Source: Haliea sp964022665
Lineage (GTDB): Bacteria > Pseudomonadota > Gammaproteobacteria > Pseudomonadales > Halieaceae
Direction of reading: 5' to 3'
DNA length: 64,000 nt
Assembly (NCBI GenBank): GCA_964022665.1
Contig: CAXIDF010000007.1
Span: forward strand, 92,929 to 156,928
Shown here: positions 17,466 to 26,969 of the stretch, piece by piece
Numbering within the stretch: position 1 is the stretch's first letter
Layout: every line of letters starts with the position of its first letter
The notes under the pieces: model-generated
What the model was told of the DNA's origin: nothing
The model's input: the letters and a program-made list of their open reading frames with translations, nothing else
The model's database searches: none
Made by a program: the position numbers and the translations under genes

Positions 17466-18914
17466 ATGTACGACCAGTTCTACCGCTTCAATTCAGAGCC
17501 GTTCCGGCTCAGTCCGGATCACGCCTTCGCCTATGCCCACAAAGGGTACATCAAGGCGCGGGCGTACATGGCCTACGCCTTCATGCGCGAGGAAGGTTTT
17601 GTCATGGTCACCGGCCGCCCGGGTACCGGCAAGACGACCCTGGTCGGTGCCCTGATCGAACACCTGAGCGGTGAGAACGTGCGCGTGGCCAATCTCGTGT
17701 GCAGCCAGTTGAAGGCCGACGACCTGTTGAAACTTGTGGCCTACGAATTTGGTGTGGCGGTGGATGTGGTGGAAAAGGGCGAGCTGCTGCAGCGTCTGAC
17801 CCAGCAGCTGCGTGCCTGGCATCGCGACGGGCGCCGCGCCCTGTTGATTGTTGATGAAGCCCAGGATCTCGCTGTCTCCGCGATGGAAGAGCTGCGCCTG
17901 CTGACCAATATCCAGGTCGGCGGCAAGCCGCTGCTGCAGATTTTTCTGCTTGGCCAGCCGGAGCTCAGGGAGCTGGTGTTGCGCCCGGAGCTGGAGCAGG
18001 TACACCAGCGCATTGTGGCCGCCAGCCACTTGAAATCACTCGAGTTGGAGGAGACGCGAGAGTACATCCTGCACCGTCTGGATGTGGTGGGATGGCGCGG
18101 TGACCCCGCGTTCAGCCAGGCGGTTTTCCCACTGGTGTACAAGTTCAGTGAAGGTATTCCCCGGCGTATCAACCTGATTTGCAGTCGCCTGTTGTTGCAC
18201 TGTGCGCTGGAGCAGCGACACCGTGTGGAAGTGGCGGATGTGCGCGAAGTGATCGGCGAATTGCAGGACGAGCATCTGGCAGCGGGCGCGACCTGGTCGG
18301 AGGCCGATTTTCACGGGCTTGAGGATGTGCCGGACGCAGAGCCGGCGGCGGAGGACGTCACTCCGGCGGAAACCCCGCAGGGAGGAGAGCCGTTGCATGA
18401 TGGCGCTGAACACGCGCAGGATGCCATTGCCACCGAGACGCAGGCGTCGCCGGTAGTGGTCCGGGGACGTCAGCATCTTACCGTTGTTGCGGGCGCAGGC
18501 GGTGTTGCGGCCCGGCGCACCGGTACCGATGAAATGCCTGCAGAAGTCGAGCATGCGTCGGTGGAGGTCGATCTGCCATCATCTACTATGGCGGAAACGG
18601 TAGTTGCCGCGCCTCCGGCGCACAAGCCGGAGCCGGTTGAGGAAAGCGCCGGCGCGAATCCTGAACCTGTGGCTCCCAGCGAACCCTCGGCAGAGCCCGT
18701 TGCAGCGAGGTCCGCTGCGAAGCCTGCGCAAAAAGTGGCGTCCAGGCGCAGAGATCCAGCAGCGAAACGTGCAGCGGGGCACGCTGCGCGTGCCGCTTCC
18801 GAACCGCCGCGGGAACACGGCGGTGGTTGGGTCATCGGGCTTATTCTGGTGTCGTCAGTGGCTCTGGTTGCCTGGGCCGCCACCGGGTTCAGCCTCGGTT
18901 TTTTTCTGGAATAG
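17466..18914 (+). CDS. XrtA/PEP-CTERM locus secretion-type AAA ATPase
   Basis: A 482-residue protein with an ExeA/GspA-like ATPase at residues about 1-265: Walker A GRPGTGKTT with K56, Walker B LLIVDEAQ (D130/E131), and a conserved ending RRINLICSRLL. Residues about 270-445 are a low-complexity Pro/Ala/Glu-rich linker, followed by one membrane span at about 455-478 and a short end, so the ATPase is anchored in the inner membrane from the cytoplasm. It matches TIGR03015-type ATPases that open the export part of XrtA loci. The long disordered linker is longer than the catalytic fold needs and varies between relatives. Confidence 0.92.
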   Translation: MYDQFYRFNSEPFRLSPDHAFAYAHKGYIKARAYMAYAFMREEGFVMVTGRPGTGKTTLVGALIEHLSGENVRVANLVCSQLKADDLLKLVAYEFGVAVDVVEKGELLQRLTQQLRAWHRDGRRALLIVDEAQDLAVSAMEELRLLTNIQVGGKPLLQIFLLGQPELRELVLRPELEQVHQRIVAASHLKSLELEETREYILHRLDVVGWRGDPAFSQAVFPLVYKFSEGIPRRINLICSRLLLHCALEQRHRVEVADVREVIGELQDEHLAAGATWSEADFHGLEDVPDAEPAAEDVTPAETPQGGEPLHDGAEHAQDAIATETQASPVVVRGRQHLTVVAGAGGVAARRTGTDEMPAEVEHASVEVDLPSSTMAETVVAAPPAHKPEPVEESAGANPEPVAPSEPSAEPVAARSAAKPAQKVASRRRDPAAKRAAGHAARAASEPPREHGGGWVIGLILVSSVALVAWAATGFSLGFFLE

Positions 18915-19057
18915 TGGGGAAAACGGTGGGATATTGCCCATCGTGTGTGGTTACCTGTTGTTAGCTTGGCGGCGCAGTCATGTGCTGTCAGGTGTGCACC
19001 GGGCATCAGTGTTACAACGAAAAGGGCCGCGAGTGGCTCGCTGAGGAGTAGAAGAAG

Positions 19058-19696
19058 ATGAGCATATTCACCGAACTTCCAGGGGGGCGTTCGCCTGTTG
19101 CGCAGGTGCTGGCAGCGCTGATGGTCTTGATGTTGTCGGCCTGTGCGTCGCATCCCCCGGCTCCGGCCGGCGAGCGCGCCGCGGCGCCGGATTACAACTA
19201 CGTGATTGGACCTGGCGACACCATGGAAATTTTTGTCTGGGGCAACCCGGAACTCACCACAACAGGTATCGTGCGCCCGGACGGCAAGTTCACTACCCGT
19301 CTGGTGGAAGACCTGCAGGCGAGTGGTCGGACGTCCACCGAGCTGGCGCGTGCCATTGAAAAAGCCTACGGCGACTACGTGCGCCAGCCGGTAGTCAGCG
19401 TGATTGTCAATGGATTTGTCGGGGTGCCGGAGCAGCAGGTCAGGGTTGTGGGTGAGGCGGCAACGCCCTCCAGTGTGCCTTACCGCCAGCATATGACACT
19501 TCTGGACCTGATGATTTCAGTGGGTGGCATGACCGAGTTCGCAGCCGGCAACAAGTCGGTACTGGTGCGCACCTTCGGCGGCAAGCAGGACTCCTACGGT
19601 CTGCGCCTCGATGACCTTCTGAAGAAGGGTGATATCTCAGCCAATATGCCGCTGCAGCCGGGTGACATCGTCATCATTTCCGAGAGCTGGTTCTGA
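19058..19696 (+). CDS. Wza-like polysaccharide export lipoprotein, XrtA system
   Basis: A 212-residue outer-membrane export protein. The signal peptide ends in a lipobox with lipidated C29 (LSACASHPP). The polysaccharide export (PES) domain begins at DYNYVIGPGDTMEIFVWGN, followed by a SLBB-like part (VRVVGEAATPSSVPYRQ). It is much shorter than E. coli Wza and lacks the C-terminal amphipathic helix, which is usual for XrtA loci, where the separate beta-barrel at 22.3 kb may complete the pore. GAGGAG stands upstream of the ATG. The 143-base gap before it has no gene and no firm promoter. Confidence 0.93.
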   Translation: MSIFTELPGGRSPVAQVLAALMVLMLSACASHPPAPAGERAAAPDYNYVIGPGDTMEIFVWGNPELTTTGIVRPDGKFTTRLVEDLQASGRTSTELARAIEKAYGDYVRQPVVSVIVNGFVGVPEQQVRVVGEAATPSSVPYRQHMTLLDLMISVGGMTEFAAGNKSVLVRTFGGKQDSYGLRLDDLLKKGDISANMPLQPGDIVIISESWF

Positions 19697-19734
19697 TGCT
19701 ACAGCGTTATCGGTTGGTGGCGGAGTAGCGGTTC

Positions 19735-21273
19735 ATGCAAGATGTGTATGCGCAATTGGTGAGCTATGTGCTCGGTGTCTGGCGTCATCGCTGGTTGGCG
19801 CTGGCCATGGCTTGGGTGTTGGCGCTTACGGGTTGGGCCTACGTATGGCAGATGCCGGAGTCCTACGTGGCGACGGCGCGCATGCACGTGGATACCAACT
19901 CCGTGCTGCGGCCGTTGATGCGCGGCCTGACCGTCACACCGGATATCAATCAGCGTATCCAGATGATGAGCCAGACGCTGCTGAGCCGACCCAACCTTGA
20001 GCGGCTCGCGCGCATGACCGACCTCGACCTCGGTGCGACCAATGAGGCCGAGAAGGAAGCGTTGATCAAGCGCATGCAGCAGTCGATAAGTCTTTCTGGC
20101 AGTCGCGGCAACACCTCGCTGTATTCCATTGAGGTGACCCACCCGAACAGGGAGACCGCCCGGCGTGTGGCGCAGGCGCTGATTACCGTGTTCATTGAAA
20201 ACTCCATGAGTGACAAGCGTGAGGACAGCTCCGATGCGCAGAGCTTCCTGCAGCAGCAGATCGCCGACTCGGAACGCCGCCTGGTGGAGGCGGAGCGCCG
20301 TCTTGCCCTGTTCAAGCAGGAGAATGTTGATGTGCTGCCCGGTGGTGGCGGTGATTATTACAGCCGCTTGCAGGAAACACGGGGTGCGTTGCAACAGGCA
20401 CAGTTGCAGCTGCGCGAGGTGGAAAATCGCCGGCGTGAATTGCAGCGTCAGATAGAAGGGGAAGATCCGGTATTCATCGCCGGAGGCTCCAGCGGCATGG
20501 CGCAGTCACCACTGGACGCTCGGGTGCAATCTCTGCAAATGCAGATGGATGGGTTGTTGGCCCGCTACACCGCCAAGCACCCTGAAGTGGTGCGTTTGCG
20601 AGGCCTGATTGAAGAGTTGGAAACGGAGCGGCAGGCCGATTACGCGCGCATGCGTGAGCAACCCGGGGCGTCATTTGGCGGGCTGGCGAGCAGCCCAGTG
20701 TACCAGGGCATGCGCAGCATGCTGGCGCAAACCGAAGCGGAGGCCGCCGAGCTGCGGGTGCGGGTGGGTGAGTACGAGCGGCGTGCGGATGAGCTGGCGG
20801 CCAAGGTCAACCAGATCCCGGAAGTGGAGGCCGAACTCAAACAACTGAATCGCGACTACGATGTCATCGCCCGGCAGCACCAGCAGATGCTGGAACGGCG
20901 CGAGTCGGCTCGCCTGTCGGGTGATGTGGAGAGCACGGGTGGGGAGGTCAATTTCCGTGTGATTGATCCACCCTTTGTGCCGCGCAATCCAAGCAAGCCG
21001 AACAAGCTGCTGCTCAACGCCGGTGTTCTGGTGGTGGCCCTGGGTGCGGGTGTCGGCATAGCGCTATTGCTGACCCTGTTGCACCCCATAGTTACCGATG
21101 CTCGCATGTTGGCCCACTCCACGGGGCTGCCATTGCTGGGCACCGTCACCTGGAACAAGTCGCCCGAAGAAAAGCGCAGTAGCCTCTGGCGTTTGGCAGG
21201 TTTTGTAGTGTGTGGTGGCGCGTTGTTGGTGACGTTTGCGGGCGTGCTGGTTGTGCCGGGGGTGTTGGCATGA
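19735..21273 (+). CDS. Wzz-type chain-length determinant, XrtA system
   Basis: A 512-residue inner-membrane polysaccharide co-polymerase. A first membrane span at about 18-36 is followed by the Wzz domain (YVATARMHVDTNSVLRPLM), then a long periplasmic coiled coil (about 160-395) and a second span at about 423-446 after the Pro-rich FRVIDPPFVPRNPSKPNK motif. A last hydrophobic segment lies near the C-terminus (about 485-510). Unlike Gram-positive-type fusions it carries no kinase domain; the kinase is the next gene. It matches TIGR03007-type proteins. Confidence 0.93.
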   Translation: MQDVYAQLVSYVLGVWRHRWLALAMAWVLALTGWAYVWQMPESYVATARMHVDTNSVLRPLMRGLTVTPDINQRIQMMSQTLLSRPNLERLARMTDLDLGATNEAEKEALIKRMQQSISLSGSRGNTSLYSIEVTHPNRETARRVAQALITVFIENSMSDKREDSSDAQSFLQQQIADSERRLVEAERRLALFKQENVDVLPGGGGDYYSRLQETRGALQQAQLQLREVENRRRELQRQIEGEDPVFIAGGSSGMAQSPLDARVQSLQMQMDGLLARYTAKHPEVVRLRGLIEELETERQADYARMREQPGASFGGLASSPVYQGMRSMLAQTEAEAAELRVRVGEYERRADELAAKVNQIPEVEAELKQLNRDYDVIARQHQQMLERRESARLSGDVESTGGEVNFRVIDPPFVPRNPSKPNKLLLNAGVLVVALGAGVGIALLLTLLHPIVTDARMLAHSTGLPLLGTVTWNKSPEEKRSSLWRLAGFVVCGGALLVTFAGVLVVPGVLA

Positions 21274-21331
21274 GGAATGGCAGGCCAGTGATGATCACAG
21301 GCAGCACTTTGAAAGGCCGGAGAGAGCAACA

Positions 21332-22297
21332 ATGAGCACGATCGAAAAGGCGCTGAGCCAGATGGAGGCCGCAAAACAGGCGCAACCTGATTCGCCGCAG
21401 AACACGGTGGAGCGCGCTGGTGAGGCGCAATCGGCGCCCGCTCAGGCCCAAAGTCAGAGTGAGGATGTCGGCGACTGGCAGCGGGGGGCGCAGGTTGATA
21501 TCCCCTTTGATGCGCTGCACGCGCAGGGTTTCCTGACGCCGGCTATTCCCCGCAGCGCCATTGCGGAGGAGTTTCGCACCATCAAGCGTCCGTTGCTGAA
21601 GAATGCCTCCGGTAACTCAGTCAGCCCGATTCCGAATGCCAACCTGATCATGGTAACGAGCGCCCTGCAGGGCGACGGCAAGACCTTCTCCTCCATCAAC
21701 CTCGCCCTCAGCATCGCCATGGAGCGGGACAAAACCGTACTGTTTGTCGATGCCGACGTGCTCAAGGCGACGGCGGGCCATCGGCTGGGTATACCGGCTG
21801 GTACGCCGGGCCTCATTGATGTCCTGCGCCGCGAGGCGAAGCCGGAGGATGTCATCCTGCGCACGAATATGGAGAAGCTGCGCATACTGCCCGCCGGTAC
21901 CGCCGACGAGCACGCCACTGAACTGCTCGCCAGTGAGAATATGCACACGTTCATGTTGGAGCTGTCCGCGCGCTATCCCGACCGCATCATTGTGTTTGAT
22001 TCCCCGCCTTTGCTGCTGACTACCGAGGCCGGTGTTCTCGCGAGTTTCATGGGCCAGATCGTATTTGTCGCCTCGGCCGATATCACGCCACAGCACGCCG
22101 TGAAAGAGGCTCTGGAGCACATTGGTGAAGACAAGATGGTCGCAGTAATGTTGAACCGCGCGTCGCGCCGGCGCATGGGCTTGTTCGGTATGGGCGTGGG
22201 CTACGGCTACGGTTACGGCTATGGCTACGGCTACGGTGGCCGTGCTGAAGCGGCCGAGGCCGCGGATCAGGATGCAGCGAGGGCGATGAACCCGTGA
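21332..22297 (+). CDS. Bacterial tyrosine autokinase, XrtA-associated
   Basis: A 321-residue cytoplasmic BY-kinase that should act with the chain-length protein just upstream. Walker A is SALQGDGKTFS with K117, Walker A' is LFVDADVLK (about 137-145), and Walker B is IIVFDSPPLL (about 219-228). The tail holds six Tyr-Gly pairs (residues 291-302), the expected autophosphorylation cluster. ATG 21332 follows GGAGAG and begins the MSTIEKAL motif common to this family (TIGR03018-like). The frame from 21236 overlaps the previous gene and is rejected. Its phosphatase partner is likely at 7398 or within the fusion at 56288. Confidence 0.94.
   Translation: MSTIEKALSQMEAAKQAQPDSPQNTVERAGEAQSAPAQAQSQSEDVGDWQRGAQVDIPFDALHAQGFLTPAIPRSAIAEEFRTIKRPLLKNASGNSVSPIPNANLIMVTSALQGDGKTFSSINLALSIAMERDKTVLFVDADVLKATAGHRLGIPAGTPGLIDVLRREAKPEDVILRTNMEKLRILPAGTADEHATELLASENMHTFMLELSARYPDRIIVFDSPPLLLTTEAGVLASFMGQIVFVASADITPQHAVKEALEHIGEDKMVAVMLNRASRRRMGLFGMGVGYGYGYGYGYGYGGRAEAAEAADQDAARAMNP
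22202..22237 (+). repeat. Tyr-Gly hexarepeat in the tyrosine kinase tail
   Basis: Six tandem TAC/TAT-GGN units encode alternating Tyr and Gly at kinase residues 291-302. The DNA is a near-perfect 6-base repeat, so its number may change by slippage and alter the count of phosphorylatable tyrosines. Confidence 0.9.
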
Positions 22298-23868
22298 AAC
22301 TAGGCCAAAAATCCGTCTCCAAAGTCTGTGGCGCATCCGAGTGCGCTTCGTCCAGCCATCCAGTGCCGCACACCTCTCGTGCTGGGCTAACTGCGCTGAC
22401 GGCGGTGGCTGCTTTGCTTGCGCTCCCGGCGCAGGCTGCCGAGTGGGAGACCAATGTTGGCCTGTCAGTCGGCGGCTATTACTCTGACAACATCTGTCTA
22501 GCACCGAACAACAAAGAGGGCGAGGCGGTAGCAACGGCCCGACCGGACGTCAGCGTTACCGGCCGCGGCGCGCGCGGTAACGTGAATCTGCAGGCGGCGG
22601 TGGAGTACAACTCGTTGGGGGACAGCGACCTGGAGTGTGAAACCGGTCAGGCTTCGCAGTTGAGCAATCGCAAGTCGTTTATCCCCAGCGTTCGTTTCAA
22701 TAGCGACTATGAACTGGTGGAAGACTGGCTACAGGTGGATGCAGCGGCCTCTGCGCGAGAGAACTCGCTGAATCCCTTCGGTCCACCGGGCACCGGCAAT
22801 GGGCGCGACAACACCAATATCGTCTACGACTACACTGTAGGGGCATTGTTGCAGCGTCGGCTGGCACAGACGGCCAACCTGCGCTTGCGTTACGCTTACA
22901 ATGAGCAGTTCAACGATGCCGACATTTATGGTAATAGCGATGAAGATCGCGTCGAATTTGATCTCGACACCTTGCCGGGTCAGGGACGCTTTAGCGCGGG
23001 CCTGGGCGGGCAGTACAGCAAAATCAATTACGAAGCCACGGACTTTCAGCCCGCCTTTGACAATGAACTGTCGAACGCCGAATTCCGTCTTGCCTTTCAG
23101 GTGCTGGACAGCTGGCAGATCAACGGCCTGGCTGGCGAAGAATGGAACGAATTCACCAGCCAGCGCGAGGATATTGACGGTAGCTACTGGGACGTAGGAA
23201 TCCGCTGGACGCCCAACCCCCGTGTCGAGGTCAATGTCGGTACCGGTGAGCGTTTTTTCGGCAGCACACCTCGGGCAGATATACGTTACCGTCACAAGCG
23301 CAGTGAACTGAGTGCGAGCTACGTGCGCACGCTGACTCTACCGCGCACGCTGCGCGGATCCGACGCAGGTCTCGTTGACCCCAACGATCCTTTCGGCCCT
23401 GGCTTTGGTGAACTACCGGGGGATCTCCTCGGGAATGAGGGTCAGCCCACGTTCATCGGAAATTCGCCGGTGCTGGACGAACGTTTCGAGTTGCGCTATC
23501 GCTTTGAGGCGCGGAGAAGCTCCGTCACGCTTTCGGCTTCCGATTCACGGCAACAGCGAGCCGACGACGGCTCCGAGGCAACGTTCAGCGAGGCGGGTGT
23601 TACATTTACCCGCAATCTGTCCACCACTTTGTCGGCCAATGCCCGCTTGCGTTGGTACGAGCGCGAGGGGCAGGAGGCGGATGGCGGCAACTTCAACGGC
23701 TTCGGGCAGGATAGCGAAACCTGGCTGGCCGGTTTCGGGCTTACGCGCCGACTGGGTAATGACACAACCCTCACGCTCGCCTACCAGTTCCTGACACAGG
23801 ACTCGGAATTCGCGCTGAACAACTATGACGAGAACCGCGTCACGTTCAACGTCAGACACGCTTTCTAG
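22294..23868 (+). CDS. Outer-membrane beta-barrel protein, PEP-CTERM system-associated
   Basis: A 524-residue exported barrel. An N-terminal signal region ends near residue 48 (LLALPAQAAEW) and is followed by alternating polar/aromatic beta-strands through to a terminal phenylalanine (RVTFNVRHAF), the outer-membrane insertion signal. It fits the TIGR03016-type proteins found in XrtA loci and may form the outer-membrane channel together with the short Wza-like lipoprotein. The start overlaps the kinase stop (ATGA). The signal peptide has an unusually long polar N-region of about 30 residues, so a later start cannot be excluded. Confidence 0.9.
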   Translation: MKLGQKSVSKVCGASECASSSHPVPHTSRAGLTALTAVAALLALPAQAAEWETNVGLSVGGYYSDNICLAPNNKEGEAVATARPDVSVTGRGARGNVNLQAAVEYNSLGDSDLECETGQASQLSNRKSFIPSVRFNSDYELVEDWLQVDAAASARENSLNPFGPPGTGNGRDNTNIVYDYTVGALLQRRLAQTANLRLRYAYNEQFNDADIYGNSDEDRVEFDLDTLPGQGRFSAGLGGQYSKINYEATDFQPAFDNELSNAEFRLAFQVLDSWQINGLAGEEWNEFTSQREDIDGSYWDVGIRWTPNPRVEVNVGTGERFFGSTPRADIRYRHKRSELSASYVRTLTLPRTLRGSDAGLVDPNDPFGPGFGELPGDLLGNEGQPTFIGNSPVLDERFELRYRFEARRSSVTLSASDSRQQRADDGSEATFSEAGVTFTRNLSTTLSANARLRWYEREGQEADGGNFNGFGQDSETWLAGFGLTRRLGNDTTLTLAYQFLTQDSEFALNNYDENRVTFNVRHAF

Positions 23869-23877
23869 GACGCAGCC

Positions 23878-25014
23878 ATGGCGATTGAACAGACGGCCGC
23901 GCGCATTCTCTGTGTGGTGGGTGCGAGGCCCAATTTCATGAAAATTGCGCCCATCATGCGCGCCTTCAACGCGCCTGACAGCGGGTTGCAGGCGAGCCTG
24001 GTGCACACAGGGCAGCACTACGATGCGGCGATGAAGCATGCCTTCTTCGAACAGCTGCATATCCCGGAGCCGGATGTGGACCTGGGTGTAGGTTCGGGTA
24101 CCCACGCCGAGCAAACCGCGCAGATCATGCTCAAGTTCGAGCCGGTGCTGGATGCCCAGCGTCCCGCCGCTGTGCTGGTAGTGGGTGATGTGAATTCCAC
24201 TATCGCCTGCGCGCTGGTTGCGGTGAAGAAAGGCATCCCGGTGATACATGTAGAAGCAGGGCTGCGCAGTGGCGACCGCGGCATGCCGGAAGAAATCAAC
24301 CGCATTCTCACCGATCAGTTGTCGGATCTGCTATTCACGACCGAGGCCTCGGCGGCGGACAACCTCGAGCGCGAAGGTATCAGCCGTGACAAGGTGCACT
24401 TTGTCGGCAACGTGATGATCGATACCCTGCACTACAATCTGGCCTCTGCAACACCCTCTGCCCACACGCTGGCAAAAGCCGGCGCCTCATTCACGCAGGG
24501 CTATGGCCTGCTGACCCTGCATCGTCCGTCCAATGTGGACGATGCTACGGTGTTGCGTCGCCTGCTCACCGAACTCGCCGGGATCAGCCGCGAAACACCG
24601 CTGGTATTCCCGGTTCACCCGCGCACGCGGGCCCGCATCGGTGAAGCGGGGCTGGACGCCTTACTCAGTGATGCGAACATTCTCCTTCTGCCGCCCCAGG
24701 GTTACCTGGAGATGCTCGGCCTGATGCGCGATGCGCGTATGGTGCTCACGGATTCCGGTGGCATTCAGGAGGAAACCACCGCACTCGGTGTGCCCTGCAT
24801 AACGCTGCGCGAGAGTACGGAGCGCCCCATTACCGTTGCGCAGGGTACCAATACCATTGTGGGCACCGATGCAGCGGCCATACGCAAGGCGTACCGCGAG
24901 GTGATGGATGTGGGCGGCAAGGCCGGGCGTCAGCCGCAGCACTGGGACGGGCAGACCGCCCAGCGCATTGCAGCCATTCTGGCGCGCTGGTGTGCGGACG
25001 GGCGCGCGGCATGA
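23878..25014 (+). CDS. wecB: UDP-N-acetylglucosamine 2-epimerase (non-hydrolysing)
   Basis: A 378-residue epimerase that interconverts UDP-GlcNAc and UDP-ManNAc. Family motifs are VVGARPNFMKIAPI at the N-terminus, HTGQHYD, GDVNST, the active-site HVEAGLRSGDRGMPEEINR, and TDSGGIQEE that binds UDP. It follows the barrel gene by 9 bases and overlaps the deacetylase gene by 4. It implies ManNAc or a derivative as a sugar of the polymer, with the dehydrogenase at 16012 possibly acting on it too. Confidence 0.95.
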   Translation: MAIEQTAARILCVVGARPNFMKIAPIMRAFNAPDSGLQASLVHTGQHYDAAMKHAFFEQLHIPEPDVDLGVGSGTHAEQTAQIMLKFEPVLDAQRPAAVLVVGDVNSTIACALVAVKKGIPVIHVEAGLRSGDRGMPEEINRILTDQLSDLLFTTEASAADNLEREGISRDKVHFVGNVMIDTLHYNLASATPSAHTLAKAGASFTQGYGLLTLHRPSNVDDATVLRRLLTELAGISRETPLVFPVHPRTRARIGEAGLDALLSDANILLLPPQGYLEMLGLMRDARMVLTDSGGIQEETTALGVPCITLRESTERPITVAQGTNTIVGTDAAAIRKAYREVMDVGGKAGRQPQHWDGQTAQRIAAILARWCADGRAA

Positions 25015-25937
25015 GCACGCAAGCCTCCTCCCGCCTGAATGCCATGACCGTCGACGTCGAGGATTACTTTCAGGTTTCGGCCTTCGAGCCCCACATCAAG
25101 CGGTCGGCCTGGGACACGACACCGTTGCGCGTGCAGGCGAATGTCGAACGTATTCTGGATCTGTTTGCAGAGCATGGCGTGAAAGCGACGTTCTTTACCC
25201 TCGGTTGGGTGGCGCAGCGTCACCCCGGCATTGTGCAGCGCATCGTAGCTGAAGGCCATGAGCTGGCCAGCCACGGTTGGGAGCACATTCGCGCCAACAC
25301 GCAGCGCCCGGCGGAATTCGCCGATGACGTCCGCCGCACCAAGGCTTTTCTCGAAGACATCGGCGGTGTTGCTGTGCAGGGTTATCGGGCAGCCAGTTAT
25401 TCCATTGGCCGCGACAACCTCTGGGCGTTGGACGCGCTGGCGGATGCAGGCTATCACTACAGCTCCAGCATTGCGCCACTGCGGCACGATTTGTATGGCA
25501 TGCCCGAGGCACCACGCTTTGCCTTTGCGGCGGCGTCTGGGCGCCTGGCGGAAATTCCAGTCACCACCCTGCCGCTGGCAGGGCGCAATATCAACTGTGG
25601 TGGCGGAGGCTGGTTTCGCCTGTTTCCCTACGCGTTTTCACGCTGGGCGTTGCGGCGCATCAACGAACGCGAACAGCAAAGCGGGCATTTCTACTTCCAC
25701 CCCTGGGAAATCGACCCGGCGCAACCGCGCCCTGCAGGCCTTACGGCCCGCACGCGCTTTCGTCACTACCTGAACCTGAACCGCATGCAGCCGCGCCTGC
25801 GGCAGTTGCTTGTCGATTTTCGCTGGGGCCGCATGGACCGTGTGTTCGCAGACGCTATCGCGGCGCCCGCCAGACTACAGCAACCGGCGTTCGCGACGGG
25901 GCAGGCCAACAGTCTACGCGGGAGTGCCGGGGCGTGA
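25011..25937 (+). CDS. Polysaccharide deacetylase, XrtA system-associated
   Basis: A 308-residue NodB-fold deacetylase of the TIGR03006 type. It starts with the metal-binding MTVDVEDYFQ region (residues about 10-20), has HELASHGWEH for zinc binding, and the C-terminal extension with FYFHPWEIDP typical of this group (DUF3473). It probably removes acetyl groups from GlcNAc-type residues. The start overlaps the wecB stop (ATGA); ATG 25011 is favoured over the frame from 24990. No signal peptide is visible, so it may act on cytoplasmic lipid-linked sugars or be exported otherwise. Confidence 0.93.
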   Translation: MSTQASSRLNAMTVDVEDYFQVSAFEPHIKRSAWDTTPLRVQANVERILDLFAEHGVKATFFTLGWVAQRHPGIVQRIVAEGHELASHGWEHIRANTQRPAEFADDVRRTKAFLEDIGGVAVQGYRAASYSIGRDNLWALDALADAGYHYSSSIAPLRHDLYGMPEAPRFAFAAASGRLAEIPVTTLPLAGRNINCGGGGWFRLFPYAFSRWALRRINEREQQSGHFYFHPWEIDPAQPRPAGLTARTRFRHYLNLNRMQPRLRQLLVDFRWGRMDRVFADAIAAPARLQQPAFATGQANSLRGSAGA

Positions 25938-26965
25938 CGCTGCGAGTCCGCGCTGCCGAAGCTACTGACGAGCCGGCCTGGGAACGGTTTGTTGCGCAGT
26001 GTGAGCAGGCCACCTTTTTCCACCGTTTCGGTTGGCGCCGCGTACTCGAAGGCGCCTTGGGCCACCGCTGTCACTTTCTGCTTGCGGAAGAGGGCGGTGA
26101 GATCGTGGGTGTGCTGCCCTTGGCAGAAGTGCGCAGCCGGCTGTTCGGTAACAAGCTGGCGGGGCTGCCGTTCTGTGTGTATGGCGGCATTGCGACGCAG
26201 CACCCCGAGGCCGCTTGCCTGTTGCGGAGTGAAGCCGCGGCAATGGCGACCACTTTGGGGGTAGATGCGCTCGAGCTGCGCAGTCTCGAGGTGAGCGATA
26301 GCGGCTGGCCGGTCAAGGAGCTGTACTACACCTTTCGCAAGCCGATCACCGCAGACAACGATGCAAACCTGAAAGCCATACCCAACCGACAGCGGGCCAT
26401 GATCCGCAAGGGCATCAAGGAGGGCCTTGCGGGCGAAGAGGTCGAGGGCACGCAGCGCTTGTATCGTGTTTACGCCGAAAGCGTGCGCAACCTGGGTACG
26501 CCAGTGTTCAGCAGGCGCTATCTGGACGCGCTGCGCCACGAGTTTGCCGAGGATTGTCGCGTATTGATGATCCGTCAGGGCGATGAAGACGTGGCGGGTG
26601 TGATGAGTTTCTACTTCCGCAATGAAGTCTTGCCCTATTACGGTGGCAGCATTGCGCGGGCCCGCACAATACGTGGATGCAATCACTTCATGTACTGGGA
26701 ACTCATGCGCCGCAGTGCTGAAGAAGGTATCACCGTGTACGATTTCGGGCGCAGCAAGCGCGAAACCGGGCCCTTCGAATTCAAGAAGAACTGGGGATTT
26801 GAGCCGCAGGCGCTGCCCTATGAGTACTTTCTGGTCAAAAGTGCACAGGTGCCGGACGTGAACCCCAGTAACCCGAAGTACCGGCTGCTGGTTAATGCCT
26901 GGCAGCGCCTGCCATTGCCGGTGGCAAACCTGCTGGGGCCGCCATTGGCCCGCAGTCTGGGTTAG
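25934..26965 (+). CDS. FemAB-family protein, XrtA/PEP-CTERM system-associated
   Basis: A 343-residue protein with the paired GNAT fold of Fem/BioF aminoacyl or acyl transferases: an N-terminal part (WERFVAQCEQATFFHRFGW) and a C-terminal half with YDFGRSKRETGPFEFKKNWGF, the FemAB signature. TIGR03019-type members are fixed parts of XrtA loci. It may add an aminoacyl or acyl group to the glycan or lipid-linked unit; donor and acceptor are unknown. GTG 25934 overlaps the deacetylase stop (GTGA). Confidence 0.92.
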   Translation: MTLRVRAAEATDEPAWERFVAQCEQATFFHRFGWRRVLEGALGHRCHFLLAEEGGEIVGVLPLAEVRSRLFGNKLAGLPFCVYGGIATQHPEAACLLRSEAAAMATTLGVDALELRSLEVSDSGWPVKELYYTFRKPITADNDANLKAIPNRQRAMIRKGIKEGLAGEEVEGTQRLYRVYAESVRNLGTPVFSRRYLDALRHEFAEDCRVLMIRQGDEDVAGVMSFYFRNEVLPYYGGSIARARTIRGCNHFMYWELMRRSAEEGITVYDFGRSKRETGPFEFKKNWGFEPQALPYEYFLVKSAQVPDVNPSNPKYRLLVNAWQRLPLPVANLLGPPLARSLG

Positions 26966-26969
26966 GCCG

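Noticed and set aside
18984..18990. TGTCAGG upstream of the Wza-like gene
   Set aside because: No T-tract follows and no sigma-54 promoter lies at the needed distance.
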